Of a stretch of DNA of 64,000 nt, positions 1 through 9,122 are shown one piece after another. Source of the DNA: Streptomyces sp. NBC_00154 (GTDB taxonomy: Bacteria > Actinomycetota > Actinomycetes > Streptomycetales > Streptomycetaceae); contig NZ_JAPEMI010000001.1 in NCBI RefSeq assembly GCF_026342835.1, positions 2,238,501-2,302,500 on the forward strand. The letters are read 5' to 3'. The notes below the pieces were generated by a model. That model saw only the letters and a list, made by a program, of their open reading frames with translations. It did not search any database and was not told the origin of the DNA. Position 1 is the stretch's first letter, and the number at the start of each line of letters is the position of its first letter. Both the position numbers and the translations under genes were made by a program.

Positions 1-454
1 CGGGGCTCGTGACGACGGCCACGGACGGATGGTTCTTGGCCGCGGCGCGGACCATCGACGGGCCGCCGATGTCGATCTGTTCCACGCACTCGTCGGCGGA
101 GGCGCCGGAGGCGACGGTCTCCTTGAACGGGTACAGGTTGACGACGACGAGGTCGAAGGGCTCGACACCGAGCTCGGCCAGCTGCTCACGGTGGGCGTCC
201 AGGCGCAGGTCGGCGAGGATGCCGGCGTGCACGCGCGGGTGCAGCGTCTTGACACGGCCGTCGAGACACTCGGGGAAGCCGGTGAGCTCCTCGACCTTGG
301 TGACCGGCACGCCAGCGGCGGCGATCTTCCCGGCGGTCGAACCGGTGGAGACGAGCTCGACGCCCGCCTCGTGCAGACCGCGGGCGAGGTCTTCGAGCCC
401 CGTCTTGTCGTAGACACTGACCAGGGCGCGGCGGATGGGCTTATTCACCGACAT
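1..454 (-). CDS. purH: PurH, bifunctional AICAR formyltransferase/IMP cyclohydrolase (N-terminal part, runs off left edge)
   Basis: Only about the first 150 residues are present. PurH performs the last two steps of IMP synthesis in the cytoplasm. The visible part is the N-terminal IMP cyclohydrolase domain (methylglyoxal-synthase-like fold). Family motifs read on the minus strand include [10 protein letters not shown] near the start, [33 protein letters not shown] and [16 protein letters not shown]. The start is the ATG at 454, which overlaps the 3' end of purN by 14 bases, so the two genes are probably co-transcribed and translationally coupled. The AICAR transformylase half lies outside the window. 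Confidence 0.95.
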   Translation of the reverse strand, partial: MSVNKPIRRALVSVYDKTGLEDLARGLHEAGVELVSTGSTAGKIAAAGVPVTKVEELTGFPECLDGRVKTLHPRVHAGILADLRLDAHREQLAELGVEPFDLVVVNLYPFKETVASGASADECVEQIDIGGPSMVRAAAKNHPSVAVVTSP

Positions 455-1097
455 GACCGAGATGAACCTTTCGTCCCTCAATGCGATAGCCGTTACGGGC
501 GAGCCGCCCCACGACCTCGACGAGCAGCTTGCGCTCGACTTCCTTGATGCGTTCATGGAGAGCGGCTTCGCCCTCCGGCGTGTCCTCTTCGGTCACCTCG
601 ACCACGCCCTGCGCGATGATCGGACCGGTGTCGACGCCGTCGTCGACGAAGTGGACGGTGCACCCGGTGACCTTCGCGCCGTACGCGAGGGCGTCACGCA
701 CCCCGTGGGCACCGGGAAAGCTGGGGAGCAGGGCGGGGTGGGTGTTGACGAACCGGCCGCCGAACTCGGCGAGGAACCGCTTGCCCACGATCTTCATGAA
801 GCCCGCGGACACCACGAGGTCCGGGCGGTGCGCGGCAGTGGCGGCGGCGAGCGCCGCGTCCCACTCCTCGCGGGTGGCGTAGTCCTTGACCTTGCAGACG
901 AAGGTCGGCAGCCCGGCGCGCTCCGCCCGTTCCAGACCGACGATGTTGTCGCGGTCGGCGCCGACCGCGACGACCTGGGCGCCGAAGCCCGCAGGGTCGT
1001 CGCCGATCGCATCGAGCAGGGCTTGGAGGTTCGTACCGGAACCGGAGACCAGCACGACCAGGCGGGCCGGAGCGGCGGAGGGGGGCGGGGAGGCCAC
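441..1097 (-). CDS. purN: PurN, phosphoribosylglycinamide (GAR) formyltransferase
   Basis: PurN transfers a formyl group from 10-formyltetrahydrofolate to GAR, step three of de novo purine synthesis. The 218-residue product matches the usual length (about 210). Visible motifs are [13 protein letters not shown] near the N-terminus (phosphate loop), the catalytic Asn/His in [14 protein letters not shown], and the catalytic Asp in [15 protein letters not shown] chose the GTG at 1097, which gives [10 protein letters not shown] and follows a purine-rich GAGAAAGGG. A longer reading frame to 1235 exists but adds non-family sequence. It overlaps purH by 14 bases, so purN-purH is an operon. Confidence 0.93.
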   Translation of the reverse strand: MASPPPSAAPARLVVLVSGSGTNLQALLDAIGDDPAGFGAQVVAVGADRDNIVGLERAERAGLPTFVCKVKDYATREEWDAALAAATAAHRPDLVVSAGFMKIVGKRFLAEFGGRFVNTHPALLPSFPGAHGVRDALAYGAKVTGCTVHFVDDGVDTGPIIAQGVVEVTEEDTPEGEAALHERIKEVERKLLVEVVGRLARNGYRIEGRKVHLGHVGE

Positions 1098-1455
1098 GGC
1101 TGGGCCCTTTCTCGCGTGGTGAAGCAGAGCGACGCTGTTTGTAGGGTCGTTATTTGTAGGGTCGTACGAAAGAATCGCGCCCATCGATACGGGGAACTCT
1201 ACGAAGGAGCCGACCGTCAGCAACGATACCGGCACATCGGGGGACCCCCACGGGACGGGGGTGAGGGGCCGGATCGCAGGGGAGATCCAAGGGAGATCGA
1301 GGGGGAGATCGCACAGGGAGGGGGTCCGGGCGGCAGGTATCGGGCTCCGGCGCCGCGCTCCCCGCTTTCGGCCCCTCCTGGCCGGGAGGTAGCGTCAGGG
1401 GACAGCGAACCGTCCGTCAGGGCGGAAATGACGAGATGGGGAAGACGTTCACCAT
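1098..1455. promoter_or_regulatory. Divergent purN / membrane-protein intergenic region with a 13-bp direct repeat
   Basis: This holds the promoters of purN (minus) and the 1456 gene (plus). The 13-mer TTTGTAGGGTCGT occurs twice, at 1138-1150 and 1153-1165, a 15-bp period. On the minus strand each copy contains a TACAAA-like -10 element about 40-55 bases before the purN start. Tandem copies at this place suggest a binding site or overlapping promoters for purine control, but I cannot name a regulator. The rest, from about 1240 to 1420, is G-rich and holds nothing else I recognise. Confidence 0.4.
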
Positions 1456-2355
1456 ATGCCGGACCGACGCCGCCGCACCGCCTTCCGCCACCCGCTGCCC
1501 GAGCGGGCCTCACTGCTGCTGCGGGAACGCCAGTCCCCGACGGGCTCCTCCTCGGATCCTTCGGATTCGCCGGATTCCTCGAACAAGAAGGACGACAACC
1601 CCTTCGCCCCACCGCCGGAGAACCGCCCCGACCAGCCGTGGCGGCCGCGCCACCCGTCGCCCGGTGCGAACGGGAACGGAGACGACGGTGCGAACGGGAA
1701 CGGCGACGGGTCGTCCGAGGGCGGCTCGTCCGACGACCGGCCGGCCTGGGGCAGCCAGTGGAGCAGCCACCAGCCGGGCCGCCAGAGCGGCGGCTTCGGC
1801 GGCCGTCCGGGCGGCCAGGCCGGACCGAACGGCCCAGGCGGTCAGGGCGGCCCCGAGGGCGGCCCCGGCGGACTGCGCTGGGACCCGACCGACCCCGCCC
1901 AGCGGCGCGCCCGCTACGCGCTGCTCTCCGGCATGTGGGCCTTCTTCTTCGCGATCTTCGATTTCCCGGAGATCGCCCTTCTCCTCGGCGCACTCGCCGT
2001 GTACTGGTCGGTCAGCTCGCTGCGTGCCAAGCCGAGGAGTGCAACGGCGGCGGAGAGCACCCACAGGGCTGCCGGTACGAGTTCCGGTTCCGCTCCGGCC
2101 GCGGGCCCGGCTCCCGGAGCCGGGACTGCCGCCCCGTACGCACGGAGCCAGGGCAGGCCGCAGACGACGGCTGCCGTCAGCGGTCTCGTCACGGCGCTGC
2201 TCGCCCTCTCGATCGTCGCAATGACGTTCACGGTGCAGCTGGTCTACCGCGACTACTACACCTGCGTGAACGACGCTCTTACCAAGTCCGGACAGCTGGC
2301 CTGCAACGACCTGCTGCCGAAGCCGCTGGAGCCGTTCTTCGGCGTCAAGAACTAG
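1456..2355 (+). CDS. Putative integral membrane protein with disordered Gly/Pro-rich N-terminus
   Basis: 299 residues. The first ~150 are low-complexity and hydrophilic, with the acidic segment KKDDNPFAPPPE, a twice-repeated GANGNGDDG-type block and a Gln/Gly-rich stretch. The C-terminal half has two hydrophobic segments around residues 155-190 (LSGMWAFFFAIFDFPEIALLLGAL region) and two-thirds along near 240-262 (AVSGLVTALLALSIVAM). It ends with a short tail holding two Cys (YTCVNDALTKSGQLACNDLL). I recognise it only as a conserved Streptomyces membrane protein next to purN, function unknown. The ATG at 1456 follows GGGGAAG at a 9-10 base spacing. Its stop overlaps the convergent gene by 11 bases. 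Confidence 0.75.
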   Translation: MPDRRRRTAFRHPLPERASLLLRERQSPTGSSSDPSDSPDSSNKKDDNPFAPPPENRPDQPWRPRHPSPGANGNGDDGANGNGDGSSEGGSSDDRPAWGSQWSSHQPGRQSGGFGGRPGGQAGPNGPGGQGGPEGGPGGLRWDPTDPAQRRARYALLSGMWAFFFAIFDFPEIALLLGALAVYWSVSSLRAKPRSATAAESTHRAAGTSSGSAPAAGPAPGAGTAAPYARSQGRPQTTAAVSGLVTALLALSIVAMTFTVQLVYRDYYTCVNDALTKSGQLACNDLLPKPLEPFFGVKN

Positions 2356-4042
2356 CGCTTTCCGGACTGCTCGTCGGCCCGGCCTCCGGAGGCCGGGCCG
2401 ACGACGTCCCGGGGCGCTTGGAGAGCGATACCCAGCGGGAACCCCCGGAGTTCCAGGGGGAATCCCCGGCCGTCCGCTCGTGCCACGGGTCGGTCGGCAG
2501 AAAGTCGTACGGCTCAGCGCCCGCATCCCCCTCGTACCAGGACTCCGCGCCGGGCACGGGCGCCGACGTCGAGGCAGGCGAAGGCGGAGACACGGGTACC
2601 GAACCGACCCCGACCGGGGATCCGGTTCGGGCTCCGGTTTCCGTGCCCGTTCCGGTGCCGGGTACTGGCTCCGATGCCCCGGCCGCATCCTCGCCCCGAC
2701 GCCTGCGCCGCCACCGCATACCGCCCCGCTGCCGCTCCGAAATCTCCGCATCGGCCGGGGAGGGAAGCACCGACCCGGCCTCCCCTGCCCCACTGCCGTG
2801 CTGCCGCAGCCGCCAGGCCCTCAGCAGCAGCGCCCCGGGTACCCCGATCAGCGCCGTCCACGCCGGCGCCGCCGCGCCCGTGAGCCACCAGACCGGGCCG
2901 AACTCGGCCAGCGCACCGGTACCCATCGGTCCGCCCGCCGCCGCGGCCAGCGCCGCCGTCCCGACGCCGCAGCCCACCGCCGCGAGGGCAGCCGTCAGCG
3001 CGGTCTCCCACAGACTGCGCGCCTCCCCGTTACGTCCGGTGAACCGGGCGATCGTCACCCCGGCCGCGACCGGCACCGCCACGGCCGCCCAGTTCAGGAG
3101 CGTCCCGGGGCCGTGGGCCGGTACCGCTGCCAGCAGGGGGAAGTCCGGCAGCGCCGGTCGCCCGGTGAAGGCGAGCGGGGTGGCCGTGGACGCCGTACCG
3201 AGTGCGAAGCCGGGCCCGAGCCCATAGGCAGCACCCCACACCGCCGCGTTCGGTACGAGCGCCATCGCGAGCAGCAGCACCGCGGACCGGCCCGCCCAGT
3301 CGCCGGAGAGCCCCAGGAACGACGCCTGCACCTGCTCCGCATGCCACACCAGTGACGCCGCGACCAGCAGCGCACCGCCACCCAGCAGCACCGTCGTCCC
3401 GGCCGCCGCCGACCGGAACACCGCCTCCGCCCGCACCGCGAACCGGGTCCGCGCCATCGCCTCGTGCAGCCGCACCGGAGCCCAGGACGGCGGCCCGACC
3501 GGCCGCCCGGCCGCCGTCCACACCCCTGCCCCCGCCGCACCCGCCACCACGGGAACCAGCGGGAACAGGAGCGAAGACGGCTGCGCAACCATCGAGCCGC
3601 TCTTCGCATAGAACGCGACAACCGCCACGACCAGCAGATATCCGCCCGTCACCAGGCAGAAGACGCTCCCGGCCGAGGTCGGGGTGCGCCCCTCGTCGTC
3701 GGGCTCCATCACATCGCGGGCGGCCCGATGCACCAGCCACAGCAGCACCGCGGTGACCAGCAGCGGGACAACACCGACGGGGGCGGGGGTGCCGCTGAGG
3801 GTGTCGGTTCTGACGAGTTCGGCGCCCTGTGCCAGCAGCCAGATCCCCGCTGCGGCGTGGAAGGCGCCGCCGGGGCCGCTGTCGGAGGACCGGGAGCTGA
3901 TCCACACCATCATGACGAGCACAGCCAGCGAGCCGAGCCCGAGCCCGCCGGCAAGCACGCCCCGCAGAAAGGCGGAGACCAGCACGGCGGACCGGCCCCG
4001 CTCAGCCGACAACGACGGGGTGCGTTCGGTCATTTGGGTCAC
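2345..4042 (-). CDS. DUF6350-type polytopic membrane protein
   Basis: About 565 residues. The first ~420 residues hold roughly nine to ten hydrophobic helices (for example VSAFLRGVLAGGLGLGSLAV, GGYLLVVAVVAFYA, TTVLLGGGALLVAASLVW). The last ~140 residues are a hydrophilic Pro/Gly/Thr-rich tail with repeated GTGTGTE-like runs, probably cytoplasmic and disordered. It matches the conserved actinobacterial family annotated as cell-division protein PerM-like/DUF6350. I do not know the function. The GTG at 4042 (VTQMTERTPSL) is preferred over the ATG at 4033 because GGGAG lies nine bases upstream. Longer reading to 4396 is unlikely. It is divergent from the sigma-like gene. Confidence 0.8.
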   Translation of the reverse strand: MTQMTERTPSLSAERGRSAVLVSAFLRGVLAGGLGLGSLAVLVMMVWISSRSSDSGPGGAFHAAAGIWLLAQGAELVRTDTLSGTPAPVGVVPLLVTAVLLWLVHRAARDVMEPDDEGRTPTSAGSVFCLVTGGYLLVVAVVAFYAKSGSMVAQPSSLLFPLVPVVAGAAGAGVWTAAGRPVGPPSWAPVRLHEAMARTRFAVRAEAVFRSAAAGTTVLLGGGALLVAASLVWHAEQVQASFLGLSGDWAGRSAVLLLAMALVPNAAVWGAAYGLGPGFALGTASTATPLAFTGRPALPDFPLLAAVPAHGPGTLLNWAAVAVPVAAGVTIARFTGRNGEARSLWETALTAALAAVGCGVGTAALAAAAGGPMGTGALAEFGPVWWLTGAAAPAWTALIGVPGALLLRAWRLRQHGSGAGEAGSVLPSPADAEISERQRGGMRWRRRRRGEDAAGASEPVPGTGTGTETGARTGSPVGVGSVPVSPPSPASTSAPVPGAESWYEGDAGAEPYDFLPTDPWHERTAGDSPWNSGGSRWVSLSKRPGTSSARPPEAGPTSSPESASS

Positions 4043-4135
4043 ATCGCAATGCTCCCAACGACACGCACTTTTTTCGTGTAACGGGCGAATAGCCGCTGTG
4101 TCGCTCAATATACGTTTATGTACTTTTCGGCCCAA

Positions 4136-4167
4136 TACGGGTCCGTACGGGTCCGTATACGGGTCCG
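4136..4167. repeat. Three copies of the decamer TACGGGTCCG between divergent genes
   Basis: The decamer TACGGGTCCG occurs at 4136-4145, 4146-4155 and 4158-4167, the first two abutting and the third offset by two bases. It sits between the DUF6350 gene start and the sigma-like gene start, just downstream of an A/T-rich promoter-like patch (4107-4125). Direct copies with about one-turn spacing could be a regulator binding array. The factor is unknown. Confidence 0.5.
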
Positions 4168-4284
4168 CCAGGGGGCCTTCATGACTCACAGCGCCACCGA
4201 TGCGGCCACCCCCTCCCCGCTGCCCTCCTCGTAGGAGCCGCGCAGTCTCCGGCCGCCCGAACCCAAGCCACCGGGAGCACCACC

Positions 4285-5199
4285 ATGGCCCCGACCAACC
4301 CCGGCACCACCCGGGACCAGCCCATCCCACCCGTCTCCTCCACCCCAACAGCCCTCGCGGTCCCCACTTCCCCTGGTCCCACCCCCGCCGAGGCATTCGA
4401 TGCCCTCTACGTCGGCCTCGCCACCGCCCTCTTCCGGCAGACGTATCTGCTGACCGGTCGCCGGAACCTCGCCAAGGAGTCCGTCGAGCGGGCCTTCGAG
4501 CAGGCCTGGCAGCGCTGGCCCGAGGTGGCCGTCGACCGGGATCCGGCCGGCTGGGTGCGGGCGGCTGCGTACGAGTACGCGATGTCGCCCTGGCATCGAC
4601 TGCGCCGCGCCCACCGCCGCCCCGACCCGCAGTCGGAAGTCGATCCCCGCTCGCGTGCCCTGCTCGACGCGCTGCTCGACCTGCCGCCGGCGTACCGGCG
4701 CACCCTGCTGCTCCACGACGGGATCGGCCTGGACCTGCCGGATGCCGCAGCGGAGACGGAGGCGAGCACCGTGGCGGCGGCCGGCAGGCTGATGACCGCG
4801 CGGGCCGCGGTCGCCGAGCGGGTGCCCGAGTTGGCGACCCCGCTCACACCCGACGAAGAGTCCGCGCTGTTTCACGAACAGCTGGGCACGCTCGCCCACG
4901 CCCAGCCCGTGGCTCCGTTGCTCACTCCCCATGCGGTCCGCACCGCCGGTGAGAACAAGGCCAGACTCTGGACGCAGGCGGCCATCGCCCTCACGGCACT
5001 GCTCGTCGGCCTCGCGGCGGTCACCATGGTGACCGCTCCGCCGCGGTACGAGACACCGCCGTCGCCCGCCGAGCAGGTCGGGGGCGTGCCGCCCCGCGGC
5101 GGTCCGCAGCAGCTGACATGGCAGGACCTGGACATGCAGAAGAAGCTCGACGACGAGCTCGTTCACGGACCCGCGCGGCTCGTCCCGGAAGTACGGTGA
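4285..5199 (+). CDS. Sigma-70-like protein with a C-terminal membrane anchor
   Basis: 304 residues. Residues ~33-110 resemble sigma-70 region 2 of ECF/SigE-type factors (FDALYVGLATALFRQTYLLTG, then GWVRAAAYEYAM). Residues ~125-185 resemble a degenerate region 4 (LLDLPPAYRRTLLLHDGIGLDLPDAAAE). A single hydrophobic helix follows near 230-252 (AAIALTALLVGLAAVTMV), then a short Pro-rich extracytoplasmic tail. A membrane-tethered sigma-like protein is unusual, and region 4 lacks a clear helix-turn-helix. It may be a non-transcriptional relative of SigE-family factors. The ATG at 4285 follows GGGAG by seven bases. Confidence 0.75.
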   Translation: MAPTNPGTTRDQPIPPVSSTPTALAVPTSPGPTPAEAFDALYVGLATALFRQTYLLTGRRNLAKESVERAFEQAWQRWPEVAVDRDPAGWVRAAAYEYAMSPWHRLRRAHRRPDPQSEVDPRSRALLDALLDLPPAYRRTLLLHDGIGLDLPDAAAETEASTVAAAGRLMTARAAVAERVPELATPLTPDEESALFHEQLGTLAHAQPVAPLLTPHAVRTAGENKARLWTQAAIALTALLVGLAAVTMVTAPPRYETPPSPAEQVGGVPPRGGPQQLTWQDLDMQKKLDDELVHGPARLVPEVR

Positions 5200-5236
5200 C
5201 CGACCCTCATCACACCGGAATCGAATCCGAATCAAA

Positions 5237-5282
5237 ACGGCGCGGGCCCGTATCCCTGAAGAGGGATACGGGCCCGCGCCGT
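5237..5282. terminator. Perfect 21-bp hairpin, bidirectional terminator
   Basis: Arms 5237-5257 and 5262-5282 are exact reverse complements (5' arm begins ACGGCGCGGGCCCG) around the tetraloop GAAG. It lies between the convergent sigma-like gene and sucD and should stop transcription from both sides. Confidence 0.85.
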
Positions 5283-5351
5283 CCGTGCAGTGACGCGACA
5301 CAGCGGTACACGCAGTATCAGCGATACAGCGGATCAGCTGCGATGCAGCTG

Positions 5352-6236
5352 TCAGGCACCGAGGATCTCGCGCGCCAGCTTGGCGGTCTCGGTCGGCGTC
5401 TTGCCGACCTTGACGCCTGCGGCCTCGAGGGCCTCCTTCTTCGCCTGGGCGGTGCCCGAGGAGCCGGAGACGATGGCGCCTGCGTGGCCCATGGTCTTGC
5501 CCTCGGGGGCGGTGAAGCCCGCGACGTAGCCGACGACCGGCTTGGTGACGTTCTTCGCGATGAAGTCCGCCGCACGCTCCTCGGCGTCGCCACCGATCTC
5601 GCCGATCATGACGATCAGGTCGGTCTCGGGGTCGGCCTCGAACGCCTCCAGGGCGTCGATGTGCGTCGTGCCGATGACCGGGTCGCCACCGATGCCGACG
5701 GCGGACGAGAAGCCGATGTCACGGAGCTCGTACATCATCTGGTAGGTCAGCGTGCCGGACTTCGACACGAGACCGATGCGGCCGGGCTTGGTGATGTCGC
5801 CCGGGATGATGCCGGCGTTGGACTGGCCGGGGGTGATCAGGCCGGGGCAGTTCGGGCCGATGATCCGGGTCTTGTTGCCCTTCGAGCCGGCGTACGCCCA
5901 GAAGGCGGCCGAGTCGTGGACGGCGATGCCCTCGGTGATCACGACGGCAAGGGGGATCTCGGCGTCGATCGCCTCGACGACGGCGGCCTTGGCGAAGGCC
6001 GGCGGCACGAAGAGGACGGACACGTTCGCGCCCGTCTTCTCCATCGCCTCGGCGACGGAGCCGAAGACCGGTACCTCGGTGCCGTCGAAGTCGACGGTCG
6101 TGCCGGCCTTGCGCGGGTTCACGCCACCGACGATGTTGGTGCCGTCGGCGAGCATGAGCTTGGTGTGCTTCATGCCGGTGGCACCGGTCATCCCCTGGAC
6201 GATGACCTTGCTGTCCTTGGTGAGGAAGATAGCCAT
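5352..6236 (-). CDS. sucD: Succinyl-CoA synthetase alpha subunit
   Basis: 294 residues, normal length. Together with SucC it interconverts succinyl-CoA and succinate with substrate-level phosphorylation in the TCA cycle. The N-terminal CoA-binding Rossmann domain shows [17 protein letters not shown] and GGVNPRKAG. The C-terminal half has [12 protein letters not shown] and [18 protein letters not shown], which holds the phosphorylated active-site His. The ATG at 6236 starts [11 protein letters not shown]. The gene follows sucC after 20 bases, so sucC-sucD is an operon. It ends at a strong terminator. Confidence 0.97.
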   Translation of the reverse strand: MAIFLTKDSKVIVQGMTGATGMKHTKLMLADGTNIVGGVNPRKAGTTVDFDGTEVPVFGSVAEAMEKTGANVSVLFVPPAFAKAAVVEAIDAEIPLAVVITEGIAVHDSAAFWAYAGSKGNKTRIIGPNCPGLITPGQSNAGIIPGDITKPGRIGLVSKSGTLTYQMMYELRDIGFSSAVGIGGDPVIGTTHIDALEAFEADPETDLIVMIGEIGGDAEERAADFIAKNVTKPVVGYVAGFTAPEGKTMGHAGAIVSGSSGTAQAKKEALEAAGVKVGKTPTETAKLAREILGA

Positions 6237-6256
6237 GGTGTTGGAGTCCCTCGTCC

Positions 6257-7438
6257 TTACTTCGCAGCCGCGGCGAGCTCAGCGGCCTTGTCGGCCGCAC
6301 CGTCCATGGTGTCCACGCGCTGCACGAGCGGGTGGTTGGCGTCGGAAAGGATCTTGCGACCCAGCTCCGCGTTGTTGCCGTCGAGGCGCACGACCAGCGG
6401 CTTGGTGACCTCTTCGCCCTTCGACTTCAGAAGCGCCAGGGCCTGGACGATGCCGTTGGCGACCTCGTCGCAGGCGGTGATGCCACCGAAGACGTTGACG
6501 AAGACGGACTTGACGTCCGAGTCGCCGAGGATGATCTCGAGGCCGTTCGCCATGACCTCGGCGGAGGCGCCGCCGCCGATGTCGAGGAAGTTGGCGGGCT
6601 TCACGTTGCCGTGGTGCTCACCGGCGTACGCGACGACGTCCAGGGTCGACATGACCAGACCGGCACCGTTACCGATGATGCCGACCTCGCCGTCGAGCTT
6701 GACGTAGTTGAGGTTCTTGGCCTTGGCGGCAGCCTCGAGCGGGTTGGCTGCGGCCTTGTCCTCGAGGGCCTCGTGGCTGGGCTGACGGAAGTCGGCGTTC
6801 TCGTCGAGAGACACCTTGCCGTCCAGCGCCAGGACGTCGCCGGAGGCGACCTTGGCGAGCGGGTTGACCTCGACGAGGAGCGCGTCCTCGGCGACGAAGG
6901 TGTCCCACAGCGTCACCATGACCTCGGCGACCTTCTCGGCCACCTCGGCCGGGAACTTCGCCTGGGCGACGATCTCGCGGGCCTTCTCGATCGTGACTCC
7001 GGTGTTGGAGTCGACCGGGACCTTCGCGAGGGCCTCGGGGGTCTTCTCCGCGACCTCCTCGATGTCCATGCCACCCTGCACCGAGGCCATGGCCAGGAAG
7101 GTGCGGTTGGTGCGGTCGAGGAGGTACGAGACGTAGTACTCCTCAAGAATCTCCGGCGCGGTCTCGGCGATCATCACCTTGTGGACCGTGTGGCCCTTGA
7201 TGTCCATGCCGAGGATGTCGGTCGCACGGGCGACCGCCTCGTCGGGGGTGGCGGCCAGCTTGACGCCGCCGGCCTTGCCGCGACCGCCAACCTTCACCTG
7301 CGCCTTGACGACAGACTTGCCGCCCAGCCGCTCGGTCGCCTCGCGGGCTGCCTCAGGCGTGTCAATGACTTCACCGGCCAGCACCGGTACACCGTGCTTG
7401 GCGAAGAGGTCCCTCGCCTGGTACTCGAACAGGTCCAC
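6257..7438 (-). CDS. sucC: Succinyl-CoA synthetase beta subunit
   Basis: 393 residues, typical length. The N-terminal ATP-grasp domain starts [16 protein letters not shown] and has [18 protein letters not shown] (nucleotide and lysine motif). VEVNPLAK and the C-terminal flavodoxin-like ligase domain [31 protein letters not shown] and [11 protein letters not shown] follow. It forms the nucleotide-binding subunit of succinyl-CoA synthetase. It is first gene of sucC-sucD. The ATG at 7438 is the conventional family start. Confidence 0.97.
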   Translation of the reverse strand: MDLFEYQARDLFAKHGVPVLAGEVIDTPEAAREATERLGGKSVVKAQVKVGGRGKAGGVKLAATPDEAVARATDILGMDIKGHTVHKVMIAETAPEILEEYYVSYLLDRTNRTFLAMASVQGGMDIEEVAEKTPEALAKVPVDSNTGVTIEKAREIVAQAKFPAEVAEKVAEVMVTLWDTFVAEDALLVEVNPLAKVASGDVLALDGKVSLDENADFRQPSHEALEDKAAANPLEAAAKAKNLNYVKLDGEVGIIGNGAGLVMSTLDVVAYAGEHHGNVKPANFLDIGGGASAEVMANGLEIILGDSDVKSVFVNVFGGITACDEVANGIVQALALLKSKGEEVTKPLVVRLDGNNAELGRKILSDANHPLVQRVDTMDGAADKAAELAAAAK

Positions 7439-7798
7439 GCGCGTCCGTCCCTTTTCAGTGGTCTCGCGGTTCGTTTTCAGCGTGGGCGTGCCGCGAGGGG
7501 CAACGTGACTGCTCTGTCACAAGGAAAGCGCACACGGTGACCGGGTACGCGGCATGTCCATCCCGCAGGTTATCCCCGAGCCCCACAGGACCCTAAATCG
7601 CAGCTCACACCTGGGCGGTGATTACGGTCACAGATCACGCTGGTAGCCGGGTCGCAGTGGACAAAACGGCAGGTGCGCGATGGTGGGAAGAGGGGACCCG
7701 GGGCCGGGCAGTGCCCGCGGTCCGGACGGAGTGGTCCGAACACGACGGGGAACCGCCCGGCGACGGGCCGGGAACTGCCCTCAGAGGTCCGAGAGGTC
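7439..7798. promoter_or_regulatory. sucCD promoter region and spacer
   Basis: 360 bases separate sucC from the 3' end of the secreted repeat protein gene. It must hold the sucCD promoter. A short inverted repeat GTGAC-N6-GTCAC lies at 7505-7520, about 70 bases before the sucC start. Possible TAGGGT -10 element on the minus strand near 7591-7596. Nothing that looks coding is visible; short open frames here have no family motif. Confidence 0.3.
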
Positions 7799-9016
7799 TC
7801 AGATCCCCTGGGCCGGGTACGCCGGAGCGGTGAAGGACGGCACCGCGTCGGTGACGAAGTCGGGGGCGATCGATGTCAGACCCTGCGCACCGTGCACCGC
7901 GTTTCCGACGGTCGGACGCGCGTCGCCGCCCGCCGTGCCCACGAGCCCGCCCGCGAACGGCTGCGCCTGCGCGCCGACACCCTGCGCCAGCGGCATCACC
8001 TGGGTCGCGACGCCCTGTGCGAACGGGGCGACCGCGTCCCCGGTCAGCCCTTGAGCCAACGGCTGCACCCCGGAGACGGCACCCCCCGCGAACGGCTGGA
8101 CGTCGGAGACGACTGCCCCGGCGAACGGCTGCACCTCGGAGACAACGCTCCCGGCGAACGGCTGGACGTCGGAGACAACACCCCCGGCAAACGGCTGCAC
8201 CGCGCCGACCGCGCCGTACGTCAGCGGCTGGACCTCGGCCGTGACGCCGTGCACGAAGGGCAGGGCGGCCTGCTCGACGACGCCGTCGGCGAACGGAGCG
8301 ACCTCGGAGACCACACCCTGAACCAGGGTGCCGACGTCTCCGAGCGCCCGGTCGACGACCGGCAGCACCGCGGAGACCGCCTCGGCGACGATGGGCGGGA
8401 GCACGGCGTCGGAGGTCTGACCGACGACCGGCCCGGCCTCTGTGAGAGCGCCCTGGGCCGCGCCCGTGACGGTGCCCTGCGCGGTGGTCGCGGCGCCGGA
8501 GGCGCTGCTCTGCACGTAGCCGGGGATCTGCTCGATCGGGCCGAAGAGGTAGTCGATCGGCGCGTCGGGCGCGACCGGGACGTCGTAGCCGGGGAGGCCC
8601 TGCAGGTCCTGCACCGCGTTTGCGCCGGACAGACCGGACAGGTCCTGCACGGCCTGTGCGTCCTGGACGTCCACGCCGTCGGTGCGGTCGACGGCGCCCG
8701 TGAGCTTGCCCGTGACGCCGGTGACCTGGTGCTCGACGCCGCCCGTCACGCGGCCGACCTGCCCGGTGGCCTTGGCGCCCGGGGCGGACGTCGCTTGCGC
8801 GGCCACGGCGCCGGCAGCTGCCTTCGCCCCGGCGGTCTCCGTCTGCACGGTGTCCTTGAGCTCCGCGACCCCGTCGACCGCGTCGGCCGCGTTGTCGGGG
8901 GTGGAGAGCGGAACGGAGACAGGCAGCTCGTCCGCACTGGCTACGGCGGTACCGAGGGCCCACATTCCGGTGGCCGTGGCGGCGACTGCTATGGAACGGC
9001 GGATGTTCTGGTGCAT
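7799..9016 (-). CDS. Secreted low-complexity protein with 11-residue tandem repeats
   Basis: 405 residues. A signal peptide is clear: MHQNIRRSIAVAATATGMWALGTAVASA followed by DELPV. The mature protein has no Cys-rich or enzymatic motif. It is Val/Ala/Gly/Gln-rich, and the last third contains at least eight 11-residue units of the form VQPFAGGVVSD (VQPFAGSVVSE, VQPFAGAVVSD, VQPFAGGAVSG, VQPLAQGLTGD and so on). Such regular hydrophobic repeats could form an extended beta or amphipathic structure on the cell surface. The ATG at 9016 with GAAGGATC eight bases upstream is preferred to the longer frame reaching 9298. Function unknown. It is followed, upstream on the same strand, by another secreted protein gene. 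Confidence 0.8.
   Translation of the reverse strand: MHQNIRRSIAVAATATGMWALGTAVASADELPVSVPLSTPDNAADAVDGVAELKDTVQTETAGAKAAAGAVAAQATSAPGAKATGQVGRVTGGVEHQVTGVTGKLTGAVDRTDGVDVQDAQAVQDLSGLSGANAVQDLQGLPGYDVPVAPDAPIDYLFGPIEQIPGYVQSSASGAATTAQGTVTGAAQGALTEAGPVVGQTSDAVLPPIVAEAVSAVLPVVDRALGDVGTLVQGVVSEVAPFADGVVEQAALPFVHGVTAEVQPLTYGAVGAVQPFAGGVVSDVQPFAGSVVSEVQPFAGAVVSDVQPFAGGAVSGVQPLAQGLTGDAVAPFAQGVATQVMPLAQGVGAQAQPFAGGLVGTAGGDARPTVGNAVHGAQGLTSIAPDFVTDAVPSFTAPAYPAQGI
8000..8260 (-). repeat. About eight 33-bp tandem coding repeats
   Basis: DNA-level repeats encoding the VQPFAGxVVSx units of the secreted protein at 7799-9016. Adjacent copies share the string CGGCGAACGGCTG or a close variant, for example near 8091, 8124, 8154 and 8188. 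Nearly identical neighbouring copies suggest recent expansion by slippage or recombination, so copy number may differ between strains. Confidence 0.7.
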
Positions 9017-9122
9017 GTGTGTCAGATCCTTCGAATACGTTTCGACGGTCCGGAGTCGTCCGGACGGCGGGCAGACCTGTTCCGCCCCCGCGCGGCAGGT
9101 CGAGGCGGGGGAACGGCCTGCC

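Noticed and set aside
435..3227. Long plus-strand reading frame across purN and neighbours
   Set aside because: Antisense to purN with no family motif; long open frames on the opposite strand are usual in GC-rich DNA.
7505..7520. GTGAC-N6-GTCAC before sucC as a Crp site
   Set aside because: Spacing does not fit GTG-N6-GNCAC; kept only as an unexplained repeat.
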